DNA from: JBBSEZ01 sp038239195
GTDB lineage: Bacteria; Planctomycetota; Planctomycetia; Gemmatales; Gemmataceae
Direction: 5' to 3'
Assembly (NCBI GenBank): GCA_038239195.1
Contig: JBBSEZ010000311.1
Span: forward strand, 1 to 11,892
Length of the DNA: 11,892 nt
Shown: positions 1-6,282 of the stretch, in pieces
Position numbering within the stretch: the first letter of the stretch is position 1
Layout: each line of letters begins with the position of its first letter
Program-made: the position numbers and the translations under genes
Notes under the pieces: model-generated
Database searches by the model: none
Seen by the model: the letters and a program-made list of their open reading frames with translations, nothing else
Told to the model about the DNA's origin: nothing

Positions 1-1
1 C

Positions 2-724
2 CCCCATCACCTGCTGAGCGTCGATCTGGAAGCGATGGGCCCCGCCTTCGCCGCGCAGGCGGCGGACCTGACGGGCCGGGCCTCGCTGGTGCGCAAGGCG
101 GAGGTGGTGCCGATCGAGTGCGTGGCGCGCGGCTACCTGGCCGGGTCGGGGTGGAAGGAGTATCAGCAGACGGGGGAAGTGTGCGGCGTGCCTCTGCCGC
201 CGGGGCTGCGCCAGGCCGAGCGCCTGCCCGAGCCGATCTTCACGCCCGCCACCAAGGAGGAGAGCGGGCACGATCAAAACATCTCGTTCGCGCAGATGGC
301 CAGCCGCGTCGGCGCCGACCTGGCGGGCGAGTTGAAGCAGCGCACGCTCGACCTCTATCGCCGGGCGGCGGCGCACGCCCACTCCCGGGGGCTGATCCTG
401 GCTGACACCAAGTTCGAGTGGGGCCGGATGCCGGACGGGGAGATCATCCTCATCGACGAGGTGCTCACCCCGGACAGCTCGCGCTTCTGGGACGCGGGCA
501 CGTACCGGGTCGGCACCAGCCCGCCGTCGTTCGACAAGCAGTTCGTGCGCGACTGGCTGGAGACGACAAGTTGGGACAAGAACAGCCCTCCGCCCGAGCT
601 GCCAGACGAGGTGGTGGCGCGGACGCGCGCCAAGTACGTCGAGGCGTACGAGCGGCTGACGGGGCGCACGTTCGCCGGGGCGTTCGTCGGAGGGCAGGGC
701 GAAGCGCCGCAGCTAGGCGTGTAG
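2..724 (+). CDS. purC: Phosphoribosylaminoimidazole-succinocarboxamide (SAICAR) synthase, 3' part
   Basis: This enzyme makes SAICAR from CAIR, aspartate and ATP in de novo purine synthesis, in the cytoplasm. The frame is open from the window edge, so the start lies outside; 240 residues are visible of a usual length near 300. Both family signatures are present: VVPIECVARGYLAGS at visible residues 35-49 and LADTKFEWG at about 133-141. The catalytic-domain block DEVLTPDSSRFW follows at about 152-163, then SPPSFDKQFVRDWL. The segment FTPATKEESGHDQNISF is also typical. The internal ATG at 35 is not the start, because homologous sequence (PHHLLSVDLEA) precedes it. The C-terminal tail after YERLTGR runs on for about 18 residues (from TFAGAFVGG), which looks longer than usual. 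The stop TAG lies inside a perfect inverted repeat. Confidence 0.96.
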   Translation, partial: PHHLLSVDLEAMGPAFAAQAADLTGRASLVRKAEVVPIECVARGYLAGSGWKEYQQTGEVCGVPLPPGLRQAERLPEPIFTPATKEESGHDQNISFAQMASRVGADLAGELKQRTLDLYRRAAAHAHSRGLILADTKFEWGRMPDGEIILIDEVLTPDSSRFWDAGTYRVGTSPPSFDKQFVRDWLETTSWDKNSPPPELPDEVVARTRAKYVEAYERLTGRTFAGAFVGGQGEAPQLGV

Positions 725-788
725 CCGCGACGCGGAGTCTTCGGAGCGGAGCGCGCCGGACGCGATCCGCTTTGCGTCGCGGCTACAC
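719..788. repeat. Perfect 15-bp inverted repeat over the purC stop codon
   Basis: GTGTAGCCGCGACGC (719-733) is the exact reverse complement of GCGTCGCGGCTACAC (774-788). The 40-nt interior contains a further GCGGA/TCCGC stem (746-750 with 766-770). The repeat includes the purC stop TAG at 722-724. It could fold as a long terminator-like hairpin, but no T-run follows it. It could instead be a dispersed palindromic intergenic element. A smaller stem, TTGGGC (791-796) with GCCCAA (807-812), follows immediately. Confidence 0.7.
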
Positions 789-819
789 CGTTGGGCAAGC
801 AGGGTAGCCCAAACTCCGC

Positions 820-848
820 TTGACCGTCTTGCTGAGGGGGCCTATGAG
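820..848 (+). promoter_or_regulatory. Candidate sigma70-like promoter for the 915-1856 gene
   Basis: TTGACC (820-825) and TATGAG (843-848) are separated by 17 bp. A transcript starting near 855 would carry a leader of about 60 nt to the GTG at 915. This rests on sequence resemblance only. Confidence 0.4.
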
Positions 849-902
849 TAGCAGCGCTGTCTTGCCGCCCCCTCGGCGGTCCGACGCGATCCTCTTCTCG
901 AC

Positions 903-908
903 AGGAGG
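903..908 (+). promoter_or_regulatory. Ribosome binding site deciding the GTG start at 915
   Basis: AGGAGG ends 6 nt before GTG 915. It supports a GTG start directly ahead of a signal-peptide sequence, with no competing ATG nearby in this frame. Confidence 0.7.
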
Positions 909-914
909 TCGAGC

Positions 915-1856
915 GTGCTTTCCTCCACGGTCTTGCCGCGGTTGGGCCGGTTCGCCTCCTGCGCGATGGTGCTGGGGCTTGCCGTCTGTCCTGGTGCCTT
1001 TGGCGCGGCTGGTCCCGTATCGCTGACGCGGACCAAGGCCCTCGCAGGGCAAGCCGCGATCCTGAAACTTCTGGGCAGGCCAGTATCGGGCCCGCCTGCG
1101 TTACGTGCCCGGGCGCCCGAAGTCGCGTTCGGTCCGATGGTGGACGAGCCCGAGAAACCCCGGGCCGCCCGAAAAGGTGCCTTGCCGGCGCTCCGGCTCG
1201 TGAACGCCAAGCGTGCCAAGATCGAGTTCGAGGTGCCCAAGGTGGGCCTTTCGGGATTGGTCGCCGTGGACGTCTACCTCACCACCGATGAAGGGGAGAC
1301 CTGGGAAAAGATGGAGGCTTGCGACGTCCTGTTTCCGCCCTCGAAGAACGACGGCCGACAACCCATTCCCGGCTCCGTGGTTGTAGAATTGCCTCGGGAA
1401 GGAATCGTGTACGGACTGTTTCTGGTCGCTCGAAGTGGTGCCGGCCTCAGCCTTCCACCGCCGGGGCCCGGCGACCTGCCGCAAGCCCGCGTCGAGGTCG
1501 ATGCGACCATCCCGGTCGCCGACCTGCTCCGCCCGCAACTCGACGAGAGCGGCCGGCCCAACACGCTGGTCATGTTCTGGAAGGCGGCCGACAAGAACCT
1601 GGCTCGCAACCCCATCTCGCTCGAGTGGGCCGCCAACCCCAACGGGCCCTGGGAATTCATCGGCGAGCCGCGAATGCCGAACACGGGCCGCTATGCCTGG
1701 GAAGTGCCGGACGTCGTTCCTTCCAAGGTCTTCTTTCGCTTGACGGTGCGCGACGCCGCCGGAAACACTGCCGTCGCCCAGACCCGAGAGCCCGTTGTTC
1801 TCGACCTCCAGAAGCCGGGGCCCGTCACCATCCAGATGATCCGGCCTGTCCGCTGA
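915..1856 (+). CDS. Exported protein with two beta-sandwich (Ig/FN3-like) units, function unknown
   Basis: A 313-residue protein with a signal peptide at about 1-31: a basic start, then the hydrophobic stretch CAMVLGLAVCPGAFGA. The GTG start has a clean AGGAGG. Two similar units follow. Residues about 102-197 include DVYLTTDEGETWEKM, LPREGIVYGLFLVARSG and VEVDATIP. Residues about 198-298 include LVMFWKAADKNL, PISLEWAANPNGPWEFIG, NTGRYAWEVP, FFRLTVRDAAGNTAVAQT and VVLDLQKP. The 'VDxTxP', 'WKAxDKNL' and 'RDAAGN' phrases are familiar from large planctomycete surface or secreted proteins, where they look like FN3/Ig-like beta-sandwiches. No catalytic motif is visible. The gene stands alone between non-coding stretches. 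Its domain style recurs in the BlaR1-like protein at the end of the window. The function is not known to me. Confidence 0.85.
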   Translation: MLSSTVLPRLGRFASCAMVLGLAVCPGAFGAAGPVSLTRTKALAGQAAILKLLGRPVSGPPALRARAPEVAFGPMVDEPEKPRAARKGALPALRLVNAKRAKIEFEVPKVGLSGLVAVDVYLTTDEGETWEKMEACDVLFPPSKNDGRQPIPGSVVVELPREGIVYGLFLVARSGAGLSLPPPGPGDLPQARVEVDATIPVADLLRPQLDESGRPNTLVMFWKAADKNLARNPISLEWAANPNGPWEFIGEPRMPNTGRYAWEVPDVVPSKVFFRLTVRDAAGNTAVAQTREPVVLDLQKPGPVTIQMIRPVR

Positions 1857-1954
1857 GCCTCGCGCTCTCGAACAAATGTGGCTCGGGTGGGAAGGCGCTG
1901 ATACCTGCTCCCAACCCGGCCACGTCCGTTTCCGCCCCACACATCGCGCCCCTC

Positions 1955-1993
1955 TCCAAGTACGAGCGGCTGACGGGGCGCAAACTGCCTTAG
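1955..1993 (+). pseudogene. Remnant repeating the 3' end of purC
   Basis: Read in the right frame this segment gives SKYERLTGRKLP and a TAG stop. Intact purC has AKYVEAYERLTGRTF. At DNA level 23 bases are identical (1960-1982 with 646-668). CCAAGTAC (1956-1963) also matches 630-637, if the 12 bases between two GTAC copies in purC are skipped. The ending GRKLP-stop looks like a conventional PurC C-terminus, whereas the intact copy carries an unusual longer tail. Nothing PurC-like is seen upstream of 1955. It is probably a relic of duplication or rearrangement and not a translated gene. A chance match of 23 bases is unlikely. Confidence 0.6.
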
Positions 1994-2014
1994 CGACAAG
2001 CGCCTCGCGTGTCG
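1994..2014 (+). terminator. Stem-loop directly after the purC-tail remnant
   Basis: CGACAAGCG (1994-2002) pairs with CGCGTGTCG (2006-2014) around a 3-nt loop, with one internal mismatch. It begins at the base after the remnant's TAG, as a terminator of an ancestral purC would. No T-run follows, so termination activity is uncertain. It could also end the 915-1856 transcript. Confidence 0.4.
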
Positions 2015-2090
2015 TCCTCCGTCGCCCTCAAATCTTCTCCCCCCAACGCCTTGCGGCGCGACGAACTCGCGGCCCGACCCAGGAGCTCAT

Positions 2091-2130
2091 TTTTTCTGTC
2101 CTGAAACGCGCGCCGTTTGGGCAATACGTC
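2091..2130 (+). promoter_or_regulatory. Block A: conserved promoter or operator element upstream of the caspase operon
   Basis: This 40-bp segment aligns without gaps to 6241-6280 at 29 of 40 positions. The shared core is TTTTTCTGTCC, GAAACG, then TGG and CAAT 10 to 15 bases further on. GAAAC at 2103-2107 resembles an ECF-type -35 element, and CAATACGTC at 2122-2130 would cover the -10. TGTCC (2097-2101) and GGGCA (2119-2123) form an imperfect inverted repeat, so an operator is the alternative. It ends 99 nt before the ATG at 2230. Confidence 0.7.
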
Positions 2131-2229
2131 GTAGGAGCATCGTCGCTCGATGCAAGCCCGACCGGGGCGAGCTGACCGCAGCGACCTTGGGCAATCGCGT
2201 TCGTTGATTCGAGCAAAGGAGGAGAGACC

Positions 2230-3036
2230 ATGCGGAGACACCTGTGCCTCGTCGCTCTGGGCGTGGCGGCCTGCTTCGGCCTGCTCGCGGGCGGGGCGAG
2301 GGCCGACGAGCCGAAGAAGGCCCCCGGCAAGAAAACGTTCGCCCTGGACGGGGCCCCCCAGGAAGCCAAGACCAAGGAGCAGAAGGACGCCGCCCGGCGC
2401 GCGCAATCGGTCGGCGACCTCGCGCTGGCGTACCAGCTCGCGGATTACGGCCGGGCCAACAAGTCCCCCGAGGCACTCATCCAGGCCGCGGCCATCCTGT
2501 CGAAGATGAAGACCGACTCCAAAGCGCAGACCATCAAGGCGGGCAAAGGGGAAGACGCCACGCCCGTAAAGCTCGTGCTCTTCCGCGACGAGGCCGCCGC
2601 CCTGCTCAAGGAGGCGCGCGCCCTGGTGAAGGCCGTCGCGGACGAGAAGCTCAACGACCCGGACGTCAGCGCCGTCGGGAAGAAGGAGGCGGAGCGGATT
2701 CAGGCTTGCCTCCTGGATTGGATCGGGCGCCTGGAGAAAGGAACGCGCGGTTTCATCGGCGGGCCCCACGCCACCGTCCGCCGGATCGGGCCGGGCGGGA
2801 CCGAGCCCTTCGTCGTCACCTTCGTCCCCGGGCAGTTGGCCGTCCTGCTGGTCAGCGGCCCGCCGGGGGCCCGGCTCAACCTGACCGTTAGCGACCTGTA
2901 CGGGGAGCGCATCACTGCTAGCCGGTATGGCCAGAACGAACAGCTGCGCTTCGTGCCGCTCGTCCGGGGGCCCTACTACCTCACGGTCCACAACGCGAAC
3001 CGCAACGTCGTCACGTACCGCCTGGCCGGGAATTGA
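2230..3036 (+). CDS. Exported protein of unknown function, first gene of the caspase operon
   Basis: A 268-residue protein. The start is fixed by AGGAGG 7 nt upstream and by a clear signal peptide (MRRHLCLVALGVAACFGLL, probable cleavage after ARA at 25). Residues about 45-170 are charged and predicted mostly helical (TKEQKDAARRAQSVGDLALAYQLADYG, then FRDEAAALLKEARALVKAVADEK). Residues about 190-268 look like a compact beta-sandwich: PFVVTFVPGQLAVLLVSG, ARLNLTVSDLYGERI, GPYYLTVHNANRNVVTYRLAG. This resembles pre-peptidase C-terminal (PPC-type) domains in style, though I cannot confirm the family. No catalytic residues stand out. It precedes the WD40-caspase gene by 76 bp and probably shares its promoter at block A, so an accessory or partner role in the envelope is plausible. 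That role is inferred. Confidence 0.85.
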   Translation: MRRHLCLVALGVAACFGLLAGGARADEPKKAPGKKTFALDGAPQEAKTKEQKDAARRAQSVGDLALAYQLADYGRANKSPEALIQAAAILSKMKTDSKAQTIKAGKGEDATPVKLVLFRDEAAALLKEARALVKAVADEKLNDPDVSAVGKKEAERIQACLLDWIGRLEKGTRGFIGGPHATVRRIGPGGTEPFVVTFVPGQLAVLLVSGPPGARLNLTVSDLYGERITASRYGQNEQLRFVPLVRGPYYLTVHNANRNVVTYRLAGN

Positions 3037-3054
3037 CTCCTTGCCGCGCCGCCA

Positions 3055-3082
3055 GGGCGGTGGGCCCCCGGGCCCGCCGCCC
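3055..3082 (+). other. Very GC-rich hairpin between the two genes of the caspase operon
   Basis: Bases 3055-3066 can pair with 3071-3082 as a 12-bp stem (arms GGGCGGTGGGCC and GGCCCGCCGCCC, one G-T pair) closed by a 4-nt loop. It lies between the stop at 3036 and the ribosome binding site at 3101. With no T-run it is unlikely to be a full terminator. An RNA processing or stability element, or a partial block lowering caspase output, would fit. Confidence 0.5.
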
Positions 3083-3100
3083 CTCGGCCCTTCTGCTCGC

Positions 3101-3105
3101 GGAGG
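3101..3105 (+). promoter_or_regulatory. Ribosome binding site deciding the ATG start at 3113
   Basis: GGAGG sits 7 nt before ATG 3113, and a signal peptide follows at once. The frame is open much further upstream (to 2927), but that part overlaps the previous gene and reads as low-complexity shadow. Confidence 0.7.
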
Positions 3106-3112
3106 CCCCTCC

Positions 3113-6100
3113 ATGCTGCGCCTTCTCGCGTTCGGCACCGTCCTGGCCCTTCTCGGCGCCGGCTGTGGCGCCACGCCCGCCCCGCCGAAGCCGGAGAGCG
3201 CCCCGGAAGCGCCGCCGGCGCCGCGGGAGGTCGTGCCGGTGGTTCACGCTCCACCCTCCCCCGTCGAGCCGCGGGGGAAGGCAAGAGGCCTTGCCGAGCC
3301 GCCGGCCCGGGGCGCCCCGAAAGGCAAGCCCCTCCTCGTCCTCGATGCCGAGGGCCACACGGCGGCCATCGGGCACGTGTTCTTCACGCCGAGCGGCAAG
3401 GAGTTGCTCAGCGTCTCGCACGACAAGACCGTGCGCGTCTGGGACGTGGCGTCGGGCCGGACGCGGAGCGTCCTCCGCCCTCCCATCGGGCCCGGCAAGG
3501 AGGGCGTGCTCTACGCCGCCGCGCTCTCCCCCGACGGCAAGACGCTGGCCGTGGCGGGGCACGGCTGCGCCGAGGGCGGTGCCTCGGGCCATCCCGTCTT
3601 TCTCCTCGACTGGGCCGCGGGGCGCGTCGTCGGGCTACTCGAGGGCCACGCTAGCCCGGTCCAGGCCCTGGCCTTCACGGCGGACGGCAAGCGGCTGGCC
3701 TCGGGCGACCAGTTCGGGGAGGTTCGCCTGTGGGACGTGTCGTCGCGGAAGAGCGTGCGCGCTCTCCCGGCGAGCAAGAAGGGGATCAAGGGCCTGGCGT
3801 TCTCCCCCGATGGCCGCTCGTTGGCGGTCGCCGCGCACGAGCCGACCGTCCGCATCTGGGCCGTCGCCACCGGAAAGGTCGGCGTGGAGTTGGTGCATCG
3901 CGGCTGGCGGGGGCCGGACGTCCTTGAGGCCTTGGCCTGGAGCCCCGACGGCAAAGCGCTGGCGATTGGGGGTGGCCGCACCGTTCGGCTCTGGTCCCCC
4001 AACGGCAAAGAACAGGACTGGAGCTCGGACCTGAAGAGGGCCGAAGGCGTCCGCTCGCTCCAGTTCACCCGCGACTCGCGCGGCCTGCTCATCACGGCGG
4101 ATGCCTACGGCTATCTCCACGCCGTCGTCCACGACGTCGAGACGGCGGAGCACCGCCACGCCTTCGCGAGCCCGGCGTTCCCTCGCCGGCTGCCCCCCGC
4201 CACCGGGCCCCACGGCTTCACAGCCGGCGCCCTGTCCGCCGACGCCAAGCTGGCGGCCACGGCCGTGATCCCGGCGAATGCGGTGCTCGTCTGGCCCCTC
4301 GCGGCCCCCGAAAACTACCGCCGGCTGGGCCAGGAGGATCGCTTCATCTCCAACGCCGCCTGGGCCAAGACGGGGCGGACGATTGCGTGGACGCACGACC
4401 GGCGCGGGGGAGTGGGCAAGGCCCGCCCGGACCGGGCCTTCGACTTCCTGACGCTCGCGCTCGGCAAGGCGAAGGACAAAGAATACCAGGGCGCCTTCGA
4501 GGCGCTCGGGCCGCTCTCCACGCGGGTGGTCAACGCCGGCCTCATCGAACTGCTGCGCGATGGCGAGCGGGTGGCCGGCTTCATTCACGGCGGACACGGA
4601 TTCGGCCCGGCCACTCTGCTCCCGGGTGACTTCTTCGCCGCGGGCGGCAGGAAGGGCGACGTCCTCTTCTTCCGCACGGACGGGAAGGATGGTCCCCGAA
4701 GCTTTCGCAAGCCCCTGAAGGTGGTCCCCGGGCACAACGGCATCGTGTGGGTGCGGCCCACGACCGACGGCCGATTTCTGCTCTCCTGGGCCCGCGATCC
4801 CTTCCTTCACGTCTGGGACGTGCGCAAGCAGGCCATCCTCCTGTCGCTGTTCGTCCGCGAGAACGACTGGGTCGCCTGGACGCCGGAAGGCTACTACGCC
4901 GCCTCCCCCGGCGGGGAGCGGCTCATGGGCTGGCAGGTCAACAACGGCCCCGACAAGCTGGCCTCGTTTTACCCCGCCGCTCAGTTCCGCCGGTCGCTCT
5001 ACCGCCCCGACGTCATCAAACTGCTGCTCCGGGAGGGGAGCGTGAAAAAGGCCCTCGCCGCGGCGGACAAGCCTGTCCGCGGGGCCTCCCGGCTCGCGGA
5101 GGCGGCCCGCAAGGCGGGCCGCAAAATCGCCCCCATCCTGAACGTGGCCCAGGTGCTCCCCCCTTCGGTCTCGCTCCGCCTGGTCAAACAGGAGGGGCGC
5201 CGGGTGGACGTGGTGGCCAAGGCCCGAAGCGCCAACCAGCCCCTGACCTCGGTCTGGATCCTCCTCGATGGCCGGCCCCTGGACGGCGAAAAGTATCGCG
5301 TGCGCTTCCAACTCGCGAAGGCGCGCGCAATCGAGCAGTCGTGGTCCGTGGAGCTCCCGCCGGGGCCGCACCGGCTGAGCGTGGCCGCCCGCACCCTCGT
5401 CAGCCAGGGCCGCTCCAACGAGGTCGAGGCGACCTTCACCCCGGCCAAGGCGAAAGACCGCCGGCCGGCCCTCTACCTGCTGGCCGTCGGCATCGACGCC
5501 TACCCTGGCGACTACCGACTCGACTGCGCCGGCAACGACGCCCGCGAACTGAAGAAGGCGCTGGAGAAGGGCGGCAAGGGCCTCTTCCGCGAGGTCCAGA
5601 CGCGGCTGCTGCTCGACAAGGGGGCCAACCTGGCGGCGATCCGGCAAGGGCTGCAATGGCTGAAGGCCGAGATGAAGGCGAACGACGTGGCCGTGGTCTT
5701 CTACGCGGGCCACGGCTTCAAGGACGAGGAGGGCCGGTTCTTCTTGCTGCCCCACGACGCGAACCTGTCGGCCCCCGCCGACAAGGGCCTCTCGGGCACC
5801 GAACTGAAGGAGCGCCTGGCGGGCATCAAGGGGCGGGTGCTGCTGTTGCTGGATGCCTGCCATTCGGGCGCCTACAAGGCCGGGCGCGCCGGCAAGCGCG
5901 CCTCGCCGGCCGACGACCTGGCCCGCGAGTTGACGGACGACGACTGTGGGGTGGTGGTCATGTGCGCGGCGATGGGGGCCGAGGAATCGCAGGAGAACAA
6001 GGAGAAGCGGCACGGCTTTTTCACCCTCGCCTTGCTGGAAGGGATGAAAGGCAAGGCGGACTACAACCGAGACGGGCTCATCCACCTCACGGAACTGGAG

Positions 6101-6223
6101 CTCTACGTGGACAACCGCGTGACGGAGTTGAGCCGGGACGAGCAGCACCCCGTCACCCTCAAGCCGGGGCCGGTCCGCTCCTTCGCGCTCGTCCGGCTGG
6201 AGACCGGGGGCCCGCCCGGTTAG
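3113..6223 (+). CDS. Exported WD40-repeat protein with C-terminal caspase-like (C14) peptidase
   Basis: A 1036-residue protein. Residues 1-18 (MLRLLAFGTVLALLGAGC) form a signal peptide, possibly lipoprotein type with Cys18 as anchor; Gly at -3 makes the lipobox weak. A Pro-rich linker runs to about 70. WD40 repeats span about 72-580, shown by VRVWDVASG (107-115), LAFTADGKRLASGD, VRLWDVSS (204-211), LAFSPDGRSLAV, VRIWAVATG, LAWSPDGKALAIGG and LHVWDVRKQ (565-573). WVAWTPEGYYAASPGGE (586-602) is a linking motif typical of bacterial WD40-caspase fusions. About 680-775 looks like a beta-sandwich. The caspase-like domain is about 785-1000, with His867 in YAGHG and Cys916 in DACHSG, so the dyad is intact. 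Residues 983-994 match a 12-residue EF-hand loop (Asp983, Asn985, Asp987, Gly988, Ile990, Glu994), suggesting calcium dependence. It is probably cotranscribed with 2230-3036. Substrate unknown. Confidence 0.93.
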   Translation: MLRLLAFGTVLALLGAGCGATPAPPKPESAPEAPPAPREVVPVVHAPPSPVEPRGKARGLAEPPARGAPKGKPLLVLDAEGHTAAIGHVFFTPSGKELLSVSHDKTVRVWDVASGRTRSVLRPPIGPGKEGVLYAAALSPDGKTLAVAGHGCAEGGASGHPVFLLDWAAGRVVGLLEGHASPVQALAFTADGKRLASGDQFGEVRLWDVSSRKSVRALPASKKGIKGLAFSPDGRSLAVAAHEPTVRIWAVATGKVGVELVHRGWRGPDVLEALAWSPDGKALAIGGGRTVRLWSPNGKEQDWSSDLKRAEGVRSLQFTRDSRGLLITADAYGYLHAVVHDVETAEHRHAFASPAFPRRLPPATGPHGFTAGALSADAKLAATAVIPANAVLVWPLAAPENYRRLGQEDRFISNAAWAKTGRTIAWTHDRRGGVGKARPDRAFDFLTLALGKAKDKEYQGAFEALGPLSTRVVNAGLIELLRDGERVAGFIHGGHGFGPATLLPGDFFAAGGRKGDVLFFRTDGKDGPRSFRKPLKVVPGHNGIVWVRPTTDGRFLLSWARDPFLHVWDVRKQAILLSLFVRENDWVAWTPEGYYAASPGGERLMGWQVNNGPDKLASFYPAAQFRRSLYRPDVIKLLLREGSVKKALAAADKPVRGASRLAEAARKAGRKIAPILNVAQVLPPSVSLRLVKQEGRRVDVVAKARSANQPLTSVWILLDGRPLDGEKYRVRFQLAKARAIEQSWSVELPPGPHRLSVAARTLVSQGRSNEVEATFTPAKAKDRRPALYLLAVGIDAYPGDYRLDCAGNDARELKKALEKGGKGLFREVQTRLLLDKGANLAAIRQGLQWLKAEMKANDVAVVFYAGHGFKDEEGRFFLLPHDANLSAPADKGLSGTELKERLAGIKGRVLLLLDACHSGAYKAGRAGKRASPADDLARELTDDDCGVVVMCAAMGAEESQENKEKRHGFFTLALLEGMKGKADYNRDGLIHLTELELYVDNRVTELSRDEQHPVTLKPGPVRSFALVRLETGGPPG

Positions 6224-6240
6224 CGGCCGGCGAGAAGTTA

Positions 6241-6280
6241 TTTTTCTGTCCCGAAACGTCTGGTGCCTGGACAATGCTTC
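6241..6280 (+). promoter_or_regulatory. Block B: copy of block A directly upstream of the sigma-kinase operon
   Basis: This is the ungapped match to 2091-2130, at 29 of 40 positions. TTTTTCTGTC is identical, and GAAACG (6253-6258) and CAAT (6272-6275) keep the same spacing. TGTCC (6247-6251) and GGACA (6269-6273) form a perfect inverted repeat. If it is a promoter, transcription would begin at or very near ATG 6283. Autoregulation by the downstream sigma factor is the natural inference, and a dyad-binding regulator is the alternative. Confidence 0.72.
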
Positions 6281-6282
6281 CC

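Larger units (their letters stand above)
1857..2229. other. Non-coding stretch between the exported-protein gene and the caspase operon
   Basis: These 373 bp contain no credible gene. They hold the purC-tail remnant (1955-1993), a stem-loop directly after it (1994-2014), regulatory block A (2091-2130), and the strong ribosome binding site AGGAGG (2217-2222) for the gene at 2230. I see nothing else in the segment. Confidence 0.6.

Noticed and set aside
35..37. ATG 35 as the start of purC
   Set aside because: The frame continues upstream with PurC-like sequence to the window edge, and about 55-60 N-terminal residues are missing for a full enzyme.
1319..1993. Open frame running through the 915-1856 gene and ending in the purC-like tail
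   Set aside because: Only the last dozen codons resemble PurC. The rest is a shadow of the exported-protein gene, so a fusion gene is not supported.
2927..3112. Upstream extension of the caspase frame to an ATG at 2927
   Set aside because: The extension overlaps the end of the 2230-3036 gene and reads as a shadow. The signal peptide and GGAGG place the start at 3113.
3635..6274. Long minus-strand open frame (879 codons) opposite the WD40-caspase gene
   Set aside because: It has a low-complexity Arg/Gly/Pro/Val composition, no recognisable domain, and lies fully opposite a gene with clear motifs. It is an effect of GC-rich third positions.
4747..6282. Upstream extension of the sigma factor frame through the caspase gene
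   Set aside because: The added residues are low-complexity and out of frame with a well-supported gene. ECF family length matches a start at 6283.
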